Shown here in pieces: positions 41,777 to 51,021 of a DNA stretch of 57,707 nucleotides. The stretch is taken from contig NZ_MLCO01000031.1 of assembly GCF_001982615.1 (NCBI RefSeq), forward strand, positions 1 through 57,707. The letters run 5' to 3'. Numbering within the stretch: the stretch's first letter is position 1; each line of letters opens with the position of its first letter. The notes below the pieces were generated by a model. It made no database searches. It saw only the letters and a program-made list of their open reading frames with translations, and had not been told where the DNA came from. Both the position numbers and the translations under genes were made by a program. The stretch is from Teichococcus deserti (GTDB lineage: Bacteria > Pseudomonadota > Alphaproteobacteria > Acetobacterales > Acetobacteraceae).

Positions 41777-42856
41777 ATGTCCGACCCCGTCCTGCCGCGC
41801 CGCCGTCTCCTGGGTGCCCTCGGCGCCGCTGGCCTCGCGCTGCCGCTCGCCGGCTTCGCGCCGCTCGGCGCCGACCGCCGTGCCTTCGAGGCCATGCTGG
41901 CCGAGCAGGGCCGATGCCTGACACCTCTGCCCACGGCCGCCCCTGGCGCCGCGCCGAAGAAGCTGACGCTGGCGTGGAACGCCACCTCCATCTGCACCTC
42001 GCCGATCGAGGTCGCCCGCCGCTCCGGCATCCTGGCCCGGCATGGCCTCGAGGTGGAGCTGGTGAATTTTGGCGGCTCCACCGAGGCGCTGCTGGAAGCC
42101 ATCGCCACCCGCAAGGCCGATGCCGGCGTCGGCATGGCGCTGCGCTGGCTGAAGCCGCTGGAAATGGGCTTCGACGTCAAGATCACCGGCGGCACCCATG
42201 GCGGCTGCATGCGGCTGGCGGGGCCCGCGGCCAACCAGCTGACCACCGACATCAACTCGATCCGCGGCAAGACCATCGCCGTCAGCGACATGGCCGGCGC
42301 CGACAAAAATTTCTTTTCCATGCTGCTGAAGCGGCGTGGCATCGACCCGGACCGCGACGTCACCTGGCGCGTCTTCCCGGCGCATGTCTTCGGCCTGGCC
42401 ATCGAGCGCGGCGAGGCCCATGCCTTCGCCGCCGGCGACCCGATCGCCTGGACCCTGATCCGCGACAAGCAGTTCGTCGAGGTCGCCAGCAACCTGACCG
42501 GCGAATGGGCGCAGCGCGCCTGCTGCATCATCGGCGTCTCGGGCTCCCTGGTGAAGAACGAGCCGCAGGTGGCCGCCGCCCTGACCCGCGCGCTGATCGA
42601 GGCGCAGCAGCTTTCCGCCCATGACCCGAAGATCGCCGCCGACGCCTTCATGGACTATGCCCCCGGCCGCGTCAGCCGCGACGACCTGATCGCCATGCTG
42701 CAGAGCCACACCCATGGCCACACCCCTGCCGGCACCGACATCCGCCGCGAGATCGAGCTCTATGCCGAGGAGCTGAAATCGGTCGGCGTCATGCGCGCCA
42801 ACACCGACCCCAAGCGCTTCGCCGAGCGCGTCACCGCCGACGTGCTGAGCGTCTGA
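41777..42856 (+). CDS. ABC importer substrate-binding protein, NMT1/SsuA/NrtA-like
   Basis: A 359-residue protein with a twin-arginine-type leader (LPRRRLLGALGAAGLALPLAG). The mature domain follows the nitrate/sulfonate/taurine pattern: LAWNATSICTSPIEVARRSGILARHGLEVELV, FGGSTEALLEAIATRKADAG, IRGKTIAVSDMAGADKNF and YAPGRVSRDDLI. AGGAG precedes ATG 41777. It heads a three-gene importer operon (permease and ATPase overlap). With O-acetylhomoserine sulfhydrylase next in line, a sulfur-containing organic ligand such as a sulfonate is the best guess; nitrate is less likely. Confidence 0.9.
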   Translation: MSDPVLPRRRLLGALGAAGLALPLAGFAPLGADRRAFEAMLAEQGRCLTPLPTAAPGAAPKKLTLAWNATSICTSPIEVARRSGILARHGLEVELVNFGGSTEALLEAIATRKADAGVGMALRWLKPLEMGFDVKITGGTHGGCMRLAGPAANQLTTDINSIRGKTIAVSDMAGADKNFFSMLLKRRGIDPDRDVTWRVFPAHVFGLAIERGEAHAFAAGDPIAWTLIRDKQFVEVASNLTGEWAQRACCIIGVSGSLVKNEPQVAAALTRALIEAQQLSAHDPKIAADAFMDYAPGRVSRDDLIAMLQSHTHGHTPAGTDIRREIELYAEELKSVGVMRANTDPKRFAERVTADVLSV

Positions 42857-43851
42857 TGAGCGGCGCCGTCATCGCCGGTGGGTTGGGGGATGCTGCCTCC
42901 ACCCGCCCCGGGCCCTGGTTCGGCGGGGTCGTCGCCGGCCTGGCCTGGCTCGCCGCCGCCGCCATCACCAGCCTGGCCCCCGACGAGATCGAGGTCGGCC
43001 GCACCCAGGAGCTGGCGGCCTTCGCCCTGCTGCTGGGCGCCTCCCTGGTCGTCGCCGGCCTCGCCGCGCCGCTGCTGGGGCAACTCGGCCAGCGGCTGCG
43101 CACCCTCGGCCCCTGGCTGACCGTGCTCGGCCTCGCCCTGATCGGCTGGGAGCTGCTGACCGCCAAGCTGGCCATCCTGCCGCTGCCCTTCTTCGCCTCG
43201 CCCCAGGGGCTGCTGGAGGTCTATCTGGAGGACTGGCCGCGCCTCGGCGAAAGCGTCCTCCGCTCGCTCTGGCTGCTGCTGACCGGCTATGCCATCGGCG
43301 CCGCGGCCGGCTTCGTCGCCGGGGTGGCGCTCGGCTGGTCCAAAGCCATCGGCTACTGGGTGCATCCGGTGCTGCGCCTGGTCGGGCCGCTGCCGGCCAC
43401 CGCCTGGCTGCCCATCGCCTTCTTCGCCTTCCCCTCCAGCGGCAGCGCCAGCACCTTCCTGGTCGCGCTGGCCACCTGGTTCCCGGTCACCGTGCTGACC
43501 TGGTCCGGCGTCGCCGGCGTCAACCGCGCCTATTACGACATCGCCCGGACGCTGGGCGCCTCGCAGACCTTCCTGGTCCTCAAGGTCGCCATCCCCGCCG
43601 CCCTGCCGCAGGTCTTCGTCGGCCTCTTCATGGGCCTCGGCGCCTCCTTCTCGGTCCTCGTCGTGGCCGAGATGCTGGGCGTGAAGGCGGGGCTGGGCTG
43701 GTACCTGCAATGGGCCCAGGGCTGGGCCGCCTATGGCAACATGTATGCGGCCCTGCTGGTCATGGCGCTGATGTGCTCGACCCTGGTGACGCTGCTGTTC
43801 AAGGGCCGCGACCGCGTGCTCGCCTGGCAGAAGGGGACCGTCCGGTGGTGA
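42856..43851 (+). CDS. ABC importer permease (SsuC/TauC/NrtB type), with extended N-terminus
   Basis: A 331-residue permease. About 120 extra residues at the N-terminus form two or three additional TM helices (GVVAGLAWLAAAAITSL; ELAAFALLLGASLVVAGLAAPLLG; LTVLGLALIGWELL) before the standard domain. The EAA-like loop is YYDIARTLGASQTFLVLKVAIPAALPQ, and GLGASFSVLVVAEMLG is typical of the family. Usual SsuC proteins are about 260 residues. Its ATG overlaps the SBP stop (TGATG), so translation is coupled. Confidence 0.92.
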   Translation: MSGAVIAGGLGDAASTRPGPWFGGVVAGLAWLAAAAITSLAPDEIEVGRTQELAAFALLLGASLVVAGLAAPLLGQLGQRLRTLGPWLTVLGLALIGWELLTAKLAILPLPFFASPQGLLEVYLEDWPRLGESVLRSLWLLLTGYAIGAAAGFVAGVALGWSKAIGYWVHPVLRLVGPLPATAWLPIAFFAFPSSGSASTFLVALATWFPVTVLTWSGVAGVNRAYYDIARTLGASQTFLVLKVAIPAALPQVFVGLFMGLGASFSVLVVAEMLGVKAGLGWYLQWAQGWAAYGNMYAALLVMALMCSTLVTLLFKGRDRVLAWQKGTVRW

Positions 43852-44633
43852 GCGCAGCCGTCGCAGCGACGACCCAGGATGCCGCCGGCATGGCCGTCGA
43901 TGTCCGCCACGCCAGCCAGGCTTTTCTTCTCGAAGGCCAGCCGCTGCCGGTGCTCGACAACGTTTCTCTCAATGTGAAACCGGGCGAGTTCGTCGCCTTG
44001 CTCGGCCCCTCGGGCTGCGGCAAGTCGACCCTGCTGCGCCTGCTGGCCGGGCTGGACGCGCCCACCGGCGGCACGCTGACCGGCGACGGCGCCCCGATCG
44101 ACGCGCCCGACCCGTCCCGCGTGCTGGTCTTCCAGGACCCCACCCTCTACCCCTGGCGCACCGTGAAGGCGAACGTGGCCCTGGGCTTGGAGGCGCGGGG
44201 AATCCTGAAGCGCGAAGGCCATCGCGTGCAGCAGGCGATCGACCTGGTCGGGCTGACCGGCTTCGAGACCGCCTATCCGCACCAGTTGTCCGGCGGCATG
44301 TCGCAGCGCGTGGCGCTCGCCCGCGCTTTGGTCAACGACCCGCGCCTGCTGCTGCTGGACGAGCCGCTGGGCAAGCTCGACAGCCTGACCCGCCTGTCCA
44401 TGCAGGCCGAGCTGGTGCGCCTCTGGCAGCGCTCGGGCCTCACCGCCATCCTGGTCACGCATGACGTCGAGGAGGCGCTGATCCTGGCCCAGCGCGTCAT
44501 CATCTTCTCGCCCCGCCCGGCCCGCATCACCGCCGAGCTCATCGTCGACCGCCCCTATCCCCGCCACCGCGATGACCCGGAGCTGGTGGCGCTGCGCCGC
44601 GAGGCGCTGGGCCTGCTCGGCCTGGCCGACTGA
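43848..44633 (+). CDS. ABC importer ATP-binding protein (SsuB/TauB/NrtD type)
   Basis: A 261-residue ATPase. Walker A is GPSGCGKST, Q-loop VFQDPTLYPWRTV, signature LSGGMSQR, Walker B LLLLDEPLGKLD and H-loop LVTHDVEEAL. It starts at a GTG (43848) that overlaps the permease stop (GTGA); another GTG one codon earlier is possible. It completes the importer with the preceding two genes. Nineteen bases separate it from the sulfhydrylase gene, so the four genes are probably one operon. Confidence 0.94.
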   Translation: MSAAVAATTQDAAGMAVDVRHASQAFLLEGQPLPVLDNVSLNVKPGEFVALLGPSGCGKSTLLRLLAGLDAPTGGTLTGDGAPIDAPDPSRVLVFQDPTLYPWRTVKANVALGLEARGILKREGHRVQQAIDLVGLTGFETAYPHQLSGGMSQRVALARALVNDPRLLLLDEPLGKLDSLTRLSMQAELVRLWQRSGLTAILVTHDVEEALILAQRVIIFSPRPARITAELIVDRPYPRHRDDPELVALRREALGLLGLAD

Positions 44634-44652
44634 GCGCGAGGAAACCCTGCCC

Positions 44653-45969
44653 ATGACCGAGAAGACCCTGCATCCCGAGACCCTGGCGCTGCATGCCGGC
44701 TGGCGCGCCGCGCCCGGCCATGGCGCCGTCGCCGTGCCGATCTACCAGACCACCTCCTTCCAGTTCGACAGCAGCGAGCATGCCCGCAGCCTCTTCGCGC
44801 TGGAACAGGCCGGCTTCATCTATTCCCGCACCGGCAACCCGACGGTCGACGTGCTGGAGCAGCGCCTGGCCGCGCTCGAAGGCGGTGCGGCGGCGCTGGC
44901 GCTGGCCTCCGGCCAGGCGGCCTCCGCCTTCTCGATCCTGGCCCTGGCCCAGGCCGGCGACAACATCGTCTCCTCGACGGATCTCTACGGCGGCACCTGG
45001 AATCTTTTCGCCAACACCCTGAAGCGCCAGGGCATCGAGGTCCGCTTCGTCGACCCGTCCGACCCGGAAAACTTCCACCGCGCCACCGACGACCGCACCC
45101 GCGCCTATTACGGCGAGACGCTCCCTAACCCGAAGCTGGTGGTGTTTCCGATCGCCGAGGTCGCGGCCATCGGCCGGCCGCTCGGCATCCCGCTGATCCT
45201 GGACAACACGGCCGCGCCCCTGCTGGCGCGCCCCTTCGACCATGGCGCGGCGATCGTGGTCTACTCGGCGACGAAGTTCATCGGAGGCCACGGCACCAGC
45301 ATCGCCGGCGCGGTGATCGACGGCGGCAATTTCGACTGGCGCGCGGTCCCGGAACGCCAGCCCGCCCTCAACACGCCCGACGCCAGCTATCACGGCGCCA
45401 TCTGGACCATCGACGCGCCGAAGCGTGGCCTGCCGCCTTATGCGGTCGCCGTCCGCGCCTCGGTGCAGCGCGACCTGGGCGCGCCGCTCTCGCCTTTCAA
45501 CGCCTTCCAGATCCTGCAGGGGATCGAGACCCTGCCGCTGCGCATCGCCCGCCACAGCGCGACCGCGGCCGGCATCGCCCGATGGCTGGCGCAACGGCCG
45601 GAAGTGACCCGCGTCATCCATCCCTCGCTGCAGGCCGGCACCGCGCGCGCCCGGGCGGACAAATACCTGCAGGGCGGCTTCGGCGGCCTGGTCGGCATCG
45701 AGCTCGCTGGCGGGCGCGAGGCCGGCCAGCGCTTCATCGATGCGCTGGAACTGCTCTACCACGTGGCCAATATCGGCGACGCCCGCTCGCTCGCCATCCA
45801 CCCGGCCAGCACCACCCACAGCCAGCTCTCGGCCGAGGAGCAGGCGCTGACCGGCGTGACGCCGGGCTATGTGCGGCTGTCGATCGGGCTCGAGCACCCG
45901 GACGACATCAAGGCCGATATCGAAAGAGGCCTGAGCGCCGCAGGCCATCTAGCTCAGGCAGCAGAATAG
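44653..45969 (+). CDS. metY: O-acetylhomoserine aminocarboxypropyltransferase (sulfhydrylase), Cys/Met metabolism PLP family
   Basis: A 438-residue PLP enzyme. LHPETLALHAGWRAAPGHGAVAVPIYQTTSF and SRTGNPTVDVLEQRLAALEGG are the hallmark N-terminus; the PLP-lysine is Lys208 in YSATKFIGGHG, and IHPASTTHSQLS plus LTPGYVRLSIGLEH mark the C-terminus. The length and N-terminal GA-V-PIYQTTSF favour MetY-type sulfhydrylase, which makes homocysteine from O-acetylhomoserine and sulfide, over cystathionine gamma-synthase. GAGGAAA precedes ATG 44653. Placement after a sulfonate-type importer and before sulfate uptake genes supports sulfur assimilation. Confidence 0.92.
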   Translation: MTEKTLHPETLALHAGWRAAPGHGAVAVPIYQTTSFQFDSSEHARSLFALEQAGFIYSRTGNPTVDVLEQRLAALEGGAAALALASGQAASAFSILALAQAGDNIVSSTDLYGGTWNLFANTLKRQGIEVRFVDPSDPENFHRATDDRTRAYYGETLPNPKLVVFPIAEVAAIGRPLGIPLILDNTAAPLLARPFDHGAAIVVYSATKFIGGHGTSIAGAVIDGGNFDWRAVPERQPALNTPDASYHGAIWTIDAPKRGLPPYAVAVRASVQRDLGAPLSPFNAFQILQGIETLPLRIARHSATAAGIARWLAQRPEVTRVIHPSLQAGTARARADKYLQGGFGGLVGIELAGGREAGQRFIDALELLYHVANIGDARSLAIHPASTTHSQLSAEEQALTGVTPGYVRLSIGLEHPDDIKADIERGLSAAGHLAQAAE

Positions 45970-45972
45970 ACG

Positions 45973-46030
45973 GCTGCGGGAAGGAATTCTGCCCGCAAAC
46001 GTACAGGTTTGCGCCCATCTTTTTTCTGTC
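45973..46030 (+). terminator. Double hairpin terminator, divergent copy of the palindrome family
   Basis: A first stem TGCGGG/CCCGCA (45975-45980, 45992-45997) overlaps a second stem GCAAAC (45995-46000) and GTTTGC (46007-46012), so they exclude each other. The second is followed by CCCATC, six T residues and CTGTC. The 17-base tail 46014-46030 is identical to 30673-30689 in the aminotransferase terminator. Mutually exclusive stems resemble an attenuator, but it lies after a stop codon, so simple termination is likelier. Confidence 0.75.
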
Positions 46031-46059
46031 AGTCTGTGAAAGAGAAGCCAGGAACAACG

Positions 46060-47073
46060 ATGTCGACCACAGCAACCCTCGCGACGCTTCCCACCCTCGA
46101 CATCAGCCAGCTCGACGGGCCGAACCACAAGGACTTCCTGGATCAGCTCCGCACCGCCGCGCGCGAGGTCGGCTTCTTCTACCTCGCCGGCCACGGCGTG
46201 CCCGAGGAACTGGCCCAGCAGGTGCGCGACCTCTCGCGCGCCTTCTTCGATCTGCCCGAAGGAGAGAAGCTGAAGGTCCAGATGATCCACTCGCCGCATT
46301 TCCGCGGCTACAACCGCGCCGGCCTCGAGCTCACCCGCGGCAAGCCCGACTGGCGCGAGCAGTTCGACATCCACGCCGAGCGCGACCCACTGCCACAGAC
46401 GGCCGGCAGCCCCGCCTGGTCCCGCCTGCGGGGCCCCAACCTCTGGCCCGACGAAGCCCTGCCGGCGCTGCGGCCCACGCTGCTGGAATGGCAGGCCCGC
46501 CTGACCGAGGTCGCCATCCGCCTGGTCGGCGCCTTCGCCGAGGCGCTGGTGGGCGACCGCCAGGCGCTGGAAGCCATCTATGCCGGCAGCCCCAACCAGA
46601 CCATGAAGATCATCCGCTACCCCGGCCGCAGCTCGGACGAGCCCGACCAGGGCGTCGGCGCCCACAAGGACAGCGGGCTGCTGACCTTCGTGCTGCAGGA
46701 CGAGATCGGCGGGCTGCAGGTGCAGACCGAGGATGGCTGGATCGACGCCGTCCCCCGCCCCGGCACCTTCGTGGTCAATATCGGCGAGCTGCTGGAGCTG
46801 GCCTCCAACGGCTACCTCAAGGCCACCGTCCACCGCGTCGTCAGCCCGGCCGCCGGGCGCGAGCGCTTCTCCATCGCCTTCTTCCTCGGCGCCCGCCTCG
46901 ATGCCGAGGTCCCGCTGCTGGCCCTGCCGCCGGCGCTGGCCGCCGAGGCGCAGGGACCGGCCAGCGACCCGGACAACCCGCTGTTCCGCAATGTCGGCGC
47001 CAACTACCTGAAGGGCCGGCTGCGCTCGCATCCCGACGTGGCGCAGCGCTACCACGCCGATTTGTTGGGCTGA
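46060..47073 (+). CDS. 2-oxoglutarate/Fe(II)-dependent dioxygenase, isopenicillin N synthase family
   Basis: A 337-residue jelly-roll dioxygenase. The N-terminal DIOX domain has GFFYLAGHGV; the Fe(II) ligands are His202 and Asp204 (AHKDSGLLT) with distal His258 (TVHRVVSP), and Arg269/Ser271 (RFSIAFF) bind the 2-oxoglutarate carboxylate. In bacteria this family hydroxylates or desaturates diverse small molecules. It lies between sulfhydrylase and sulfate uptake genes. A role in releasing sulfur from an organic sulfur source, as TauD does with a different fold subgroup, is inference. ATG 46060 follows AGGAA. Confidence 0.9.
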   Translation: MSTTATLATLPTLDISQLDGPNHKDFLDQLRTAAREVGFFYLAGHGVPEELAQQVRDLSRAFFDLPEGEKLKVQMIHSPHFRGYNRAGLELTRGKPDWREQFDIHAERDPLPQTAGSPAWSRLRGPNLWPDEALPALRPTLLEWQARLTEVAIRLVGAFAEALVGDRQALEAIYAGSPNQTMKIIRYPGRSSDEPDQGVGAHKDSGLLTFVLQDEIGGLQVQTEDGWIDAVPRPGTFVVNIGELLELASNGYLKATVHRVVSPAAGRERFSIAFFLGARLDAEVPLLALPPALAAEAQGPASDPDNPLFRNVGANYLKGRLRSHPDVAQRYHADLLG

Positions 47074-47205
47074 TCCGCGCCCACTGGCCGGGCTTCGCGT
47101 TGAAGCAGGAGACCATCACCGCCGAAGCTTGGCCACGGGAACACGGCGCTTTCTGTTGCATCCCGGCGCGCCGCGCCGGATGCTCCCTCTGCCAGGAGGT
47201 TTCCC

Positions 47206-48261
47206 ATGACGGGTTCCGACGAACAGGCTTCGATCCACGCCGCCGCGCGCGCCTGGCGCCGGCGCGACCTGATGCTCGGCGCGGCGGCCCTGCTGCCGTC
47301 CGGCGTCGCCTTCGCCCAGGGCGGCGGGCAGCTGCTGAACGTCTCCTACGACCCGACCCGCGAATTCTACCGCGAGTTCAACACTGGCTTTGCCGAGCGC
47401 TGGAAGGCGCAGTCCGGCCAGGCGATCCGCGCCTCCTCCTCGCATGGCGGCTCGGGGCGGCAGGCGCGGGCGGTGATCGACGGGCTGCAGGCCGATGTCG
47501 TCACCCTGGCGCTGGCCTATGACATCGACGCCATCGCCGAGCAGGGGCTGATCGCCGCCAATTGGCAGTCCCGCCTGCCGCAGAACAGCGCGCCCTATAC
47601 CAGCACCATCGTCTTCCTGGTCCGCAAGGGCAATCCGAAGAACCTGCGCGACTGGGGCGACCTGGCCAAGCCCGGCGTCGCGGTGATCACGCCCAACCCC
47701 AAGACCTCGGGCGGGGCGCGCTGGAACTATCTGGCCGGCTGGGCCTGGGCGCTGCGCCAGCCCGGCGGCAGCCCGGACACCGCCCAGGCCTATATCGCGG
47801 CGCTGTTCAAGAACGTCCCCGTGCTCGACACCGGGGCGCGCGGCTCCACCACCAGCTTCGTCCAGCGCGGCCAGGGCGACGTGCTGCTGGCCTGGGAGAA
47901 CGAGGCGCATCTGGCCTTCGCCGAATTCGGCAACGACAAGTTCGACATCGTCTATCCGCCGCTCTCCATCCTGGCCGAGCCCCCGGTCGCCGTGGTCGAC
48001 CGCAATGTCGACCGCCGCGGCACCCGCGCCGCGGCCGAAGCCTATCTCCAGGCGCTCTACGCCCCGGAAGGCCAGGCCCTGGCCGCCAAGCATTTCTACC
48101 GCCCGCGCGATGCCGGCGTGCTGGCGGCCCATAAGGCGCGCTTCCCGCAGCTGGAGCTGGTCACCATCGACGACCCGGCCTTCGGCGGCTGGAAGACCGC
48201 CCAGGCGACGCATTTCAACGATGGCGGGCTGTTCGACCGCCTCTACCAGCCCGGACGTTAG
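47206..48261 (+). CDS. Sulfate ABC importer substrate-binding protein (Sbp/CysP)
   Basis: A 351-residue periplasmic sulfate-binding protein. The signal ([20 protein letters not shown]) ends before [17 protein letters not shown], the conserved mature start. [26 protein letters not shown] is the sulfate site signature, and [18 protein letters not shown] and [10 protein letters not shown] are family blocks. AGGAGG stands seven bases before ATG 47206. An imperfect GC hairpin at about 47157-47182 lies in the 132-base gap upstream. It is the first gene of a four-gene uptake operon. Confidence 0.95.
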   Translation: MTGSDEQASIHAAARAWRRRDLMLGAAALLPSGVAFAQGGGQLLNVSYDPTREFYREFNTGFAERWKAQSGQAIRASSSHGGSGRQARAVIDGLQADVVTLALAYDIDAIAEQGLIAANWQSRLPQNSAPYTSTIVFLVRKGNPKNLRDWGDLAKPGVAVITPNPKTSGGARWNYLAGWAWALRQPGGSPDTAQAYIAALFKNVPVLDTGARGSTTSFVQRGQGDVLLAWENEAHLAFAEFGNDKFDIVYPPLSILAEPPVAVVDRNVDRRGTRAAAEAYLQALYAPEGQALAAKHFYRPRDAGVLAAHKARFPQLELVTIDDPAFGGWKTAQATHFNDGGLFDRLYQPGR

Positions 48262-48268
48262 CCAAAGC

Positions 48269-49078
48269 ATGCGGCAGCGCTCCTTGCCCGGCTTCGGCGC
48301 CAGCCTCGGCGTGACGCTGGTCTGGCTGGTCGGGCTGGTGCTGCTGCCGCTGCTGGCCCTGCTGCTGCGCCCCTGGGAGCTCGGGCCGCTCGGCGTCTGG
48401 AGGTCGCTCGCCGAGCCGCGGGTGCTGGCGGCGCTGCGCCTGTCCTTCCTCGGCGCGCTTGCCGCCTCGGCGGCCATGCTGCCGCTCGGGCTGCTGGTGG
48501 CCTGGGTGCTGGTCCGCTACCGCTTCCCCGGCCGCCGCCTGCTGGACGGGGTGGTCGACCTGCCCTTCGCCTTGCCCACCGCCGTCGCCGGCCTGGCGCT
48601 GACCGCGCTCTACGCCCCGAATGGCTGGCTGGGCGAGCCGCTGGCGGCGCTCGGCCTCAAGGTCGCCTACACGCCGCTGGGCGTCGGCCTGGCCATGGCC
48701 TTCGTGGGGCTCCCCTTCATCGTCCGCACCGTCGAGCCGGTGCTGCGCGACCTGCCGCTGGAGGCCGAGGAAGCCGCCGCCACCCTCGGCGCCAGCCGCG
48801 CCCAGGTGATCCGGCGCGTGGTGCTGCCGGCGCTCGCCCCGGCGCTGCTGGCCGGCTTCGCCATGGCCTCGGCGCGCGCCATCGGCGAATATGGCAGCGT
48901 CATCTTCATCGCCGGCAACATGCCCATGGTCAGCGAGATTGCCCCGCTTCTGATCGTCGTCCGGCTGGAGCAGTTCGACTACGCCGGCGCCGCCGCCGTC
49001 GGCCTGGCCATGCTGGCGCTGTCCTTCCTGTTGCTGCTGGCCCTGAACCTGGCCACCCGCTTCTGGCGCCGCGCATGA
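48269..49078 (+). CDS. cysT: Sulfate ABC importer permease CysT (CysU)
   Basis: A 269-residue permease with about six TM helices. It shows [25 protein letters not shown], the CysT signature, and the EAA loop [35 protein letters not shown] is also typical. ATG 48269 lies eight bases after the SBP stop. The stop overlaps the CysW start (ATGA). Confidence 0.95.
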   Translation: MRQRSLPGFGASLGVTLVWLVGLVLLPLLALLLRPWELGPLGVWRSLAEPRVLAALRLSFLGALAASAAMLPLGLLVAWVLVRYRFPGRRLLDGVVDLPFALPTAVAGLALTALYAPNGWLGEPLAALGLKVAYTPLGVGLAMAFVGLPFIVRTVEPVLRDLPLEAEEAAATLGASRAQVIRRVVLPALAPALLAGFAMASARAIGEYGSVIFIAGNMPMVSEIAPLLIVVRLEQFDYAGAAAVGLAMLALSFLLLLALNLATRFWRRA

Positions 49079-49911
49079 CCCCGCGCCCCGCCATCGCCGA
49101 GCCGCGCTGGGCCCGCATTGTCCTCTGCGTGCTGGCGCTGGTGCTGCTCGGCCTGTTCCTGGTGCTGCCGCTGGCCGCCGTCTTCACCGAGGCGCTGCGC
49201 CGCGGCTGGGGCCCGGTCTGGCAGGCGCTGTCCGACCCGGACGCCATCGCCGCCATCGAGCTGACCCTGCTGGTCGCCGCCATCGCCGTGCCGGTGAACA
49301 CCATCGGCGGGGTGGCCGGCGCCTGGTGCATCGCCAAGTTCGACTTCCCCGGCCGCGCCCTGCTGCTGGCGCTGATCGAGCTGCCCTTCTCCGTCTCGCC
49401 GGTGATCTCCGGCCTGGTCTGGGTGCTGCTGTTCGGCGCGCATGGCTGGTTCGGGCCCTGGCTGCAGGCGCATGACCTGCAGATCGTCTTCGCGCTGCCG
49501 GGGCTGGTGCTGGCCACGCTGTTCGTCACCTTCCCCTTCGTCGCCCGCACCCTGATCCCGCTGATGCAGGAGCAGGGCCGCAGCGCCGAGGAAGCCGCCG
49601 CGACCCTCGGCGCCTCCGGCTGGCAGACCTTCTTCCGCGTCACCCTGCCGGAGATCCGCTGGGCGCTGCTCTCCGGCGTGCTGCTCTGCAATGCCCGCGC
49701 CATGGGGGAATTCGGCGCGGTCTCCGTCGTCTCCGGCCATGTGCGGGGAGAGACCAACACCATGCCGCTGCATATCGAGATCCTGTACAACGAGTACCAG
49801 TTCGTCGGCGCCTTCGCGGTGGCGGCGCTGCTGGCGCTGCTGGCCCTGGTGACGCTGGCGGCCAAGGCGCTGCTGGAACGCGGCGGCCCGCGCGGAAGCC
49901 TCGCCGCATGA
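49075..49911 (+). CDS. cysW: Sulfate ABC importer permease CysW
   Basis: A 278-residue permease. [25 protein letters not shown], the EAA loop [21 protein letters not shown] and [20 protein letters not shown] are CysW hallmarks. Both ends overlap their neighbours by four bases (ATGA), so translation runs through the operon. It pairs with CysT to form the membrane channel. Confidence 0.95.
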   Translation: MTPRPAIAEPRWARIVLCVLALVLLGLFLVLPLAAVFTEALRRGWGPVWQALSDPDAIAAIELTLLVAAIAVPVNTIGGVAGAWCIAKFDFPGRALLLALIELPFSVSPVISGLVWVLLFGAHGWFGPWLQAHDLQIVFALPGLVLATLFVTFPFVARTLIPLMQEQGRSAEEAAATLGASGWQTFFRVTLPEIRWALLSGVLLCNARAMGEFGAVSVVSGHVRGETNTMPLHIEILYNEYQFVGAFAVAALLALLALVTLAAKALLERGGPRGSLAA

Positions 49912-50975
49912 GCCTCGAGCTCCGCGGCCTCAGCCGCCGCTTCGACAACGCCCAGGCGCTGCGCGACATCGCGCTGCAGGTGGATGGCGGGGAATTCGTG
50001 GCGCTGCTGGGCCCTTCGGGCTCGGGCAAGACCACCTTGCTGCGCATCCTGGCCGGGCTCGACTTCCCCGACCAGGGCGAGGTGCGGATCGACGGCCAGG
50101 ACATGGCCCAGGTGCCGGCGCGGCACCGCCGCATCGGCTTCGTCTTCCAGCACTACGCGCTGTTCCGCCATATGACGGTCTTCGAGAACGTCGCCTTCGG
50201 CCTGCGCGTCCGCCCCCGCGCCAGCCGCCCGCCCGAGGCCGAGATCGCCGCCCGCGTCCGCCGCCTGCTGGAGCGGATGCAGATCGCCGAGCTCGAGCGC
50301 CGCCTGCCCGAGCAGATCTCCGGCGGCCAGCGCCAGCGGGTCGCGCTGGCCCGGGCGCTCGCCATCGAGCCGCGCCTGCTGCTGCTGGACGAGCCCTTCG
50401 GCGCCTTGGACGCCGAGGTGCGCAAGGGGCTGCGCCACTGGCTGCGGGCGCTGCATGTCGAGCTCGGCCTGACCAGCCTCTTCGTCACCCATGACCAGGA
50501 CGAGGCCATGGAGCTGGCCGACCGCGTCGCCGTCATGCAGGCCGGCCGCATCGTGCAGTTCGACACCCCGGCCCGCATCCTGGACCAGCCGGCCAATGGC
50601 TTCGTCGCCGGCTTCATCGGCCAGGCGCAACGCTTCGCTGGCCGGCTGACCAGCCAGGAGCTGATCTTCGAAGGCCTGCCCCTGGCCCCGCTGCCGCGCG
50701 CCCTGCTGCTGGGCGAGGCCGCCGCGGGAGCCGGGCAGGGGCCTGCCGAGGCGTTCGTGCGGACCCATGAATGGCAGGCGACGCCCGGGCCGGGCAATGC
50801 CGTGCTGCGCTCGGCGCGGGCCGCAGGCGGCCGGGTCCAGGCCGTCTTCGCCGTCGGGCCGGCGCTGATCGAAGCCGAGATCCCTCCGGGCCTGCTGGAG
50901 CCGGGGGAGACCTGCCAGCTGGACCCGCTGACCGCCCGCGTCTTCCTGGCCGATACGCCTTTCGCCACCGGCTGA
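49908..50975 (+). CDS. cysA: Sulfate ABC importer ATP-binding protein CysA
   Basis: A 355-residue ATPase with an N-terminal ABC domain (Walker [10 protein letters not shown], signature ISGGQRQR, Walker [14 protein letters not shown]-loop [10 protein letters not shown]) and a C-terminal TOBE-like regulatory domain (about 240-350) ending in [15 protein letters not shown]. It energises CysTW. It is followed within 50 bases by a ModE-like DNA-binding gene on the same strand. Confidence 0.95.
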   Translation: MSLELRGLSRRFDNAQALRDIALQVDGGEFVALLGPSGSGKTTLLRILAGLDFPDQGEVRIDGQDMAQVPARHRRIGFVFQHYALFRHMTVFENVAFGLRVRPRASRPPEAEIAARVRRLLERMQIAELERRLPEQISGGQRQRVALARALAIEPRLLLLDEPFGALDAEVRKGLRHWLRALHVELGLTSLFVTHDQDEAMELADRVAVMQAGRIVQFDTPARILDQPANGFVAGFIGQAQRFAGRLTSQELIFEGLPLAPLPRALLLGEAAAGAGQGPAEAFVRTHEWQATPGPGNAVLRSARAAGGRVQAVFAVGPALIEAEIPPGLLEPGETCQLDPLTARVFLADTPFATG

Positions 50976-51021
50976 GGCATTGCGCGAGAAAATCGACTAT
51001 AGCTCTCCCCGGACGGTGGTG

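Noticed and set aside
44653-45969. Cystathionine gamma-lyase or gamma-synthase
   Set aside because: The length (438) and the N-terminal pattern fit MetY-type sulfhydrylases better; cystathionine enzymes are about 380-400 residues.
47206-50975. Molybdate instead of sulfate importer, suggested by the adjacent ModE-like gene
   Set aside because: The SBP has the sulfate-type [21 protein letters not shown] signature and two separate permeases (CysT and CysW); molybdate importers use one permease and a ModA-type SBP.
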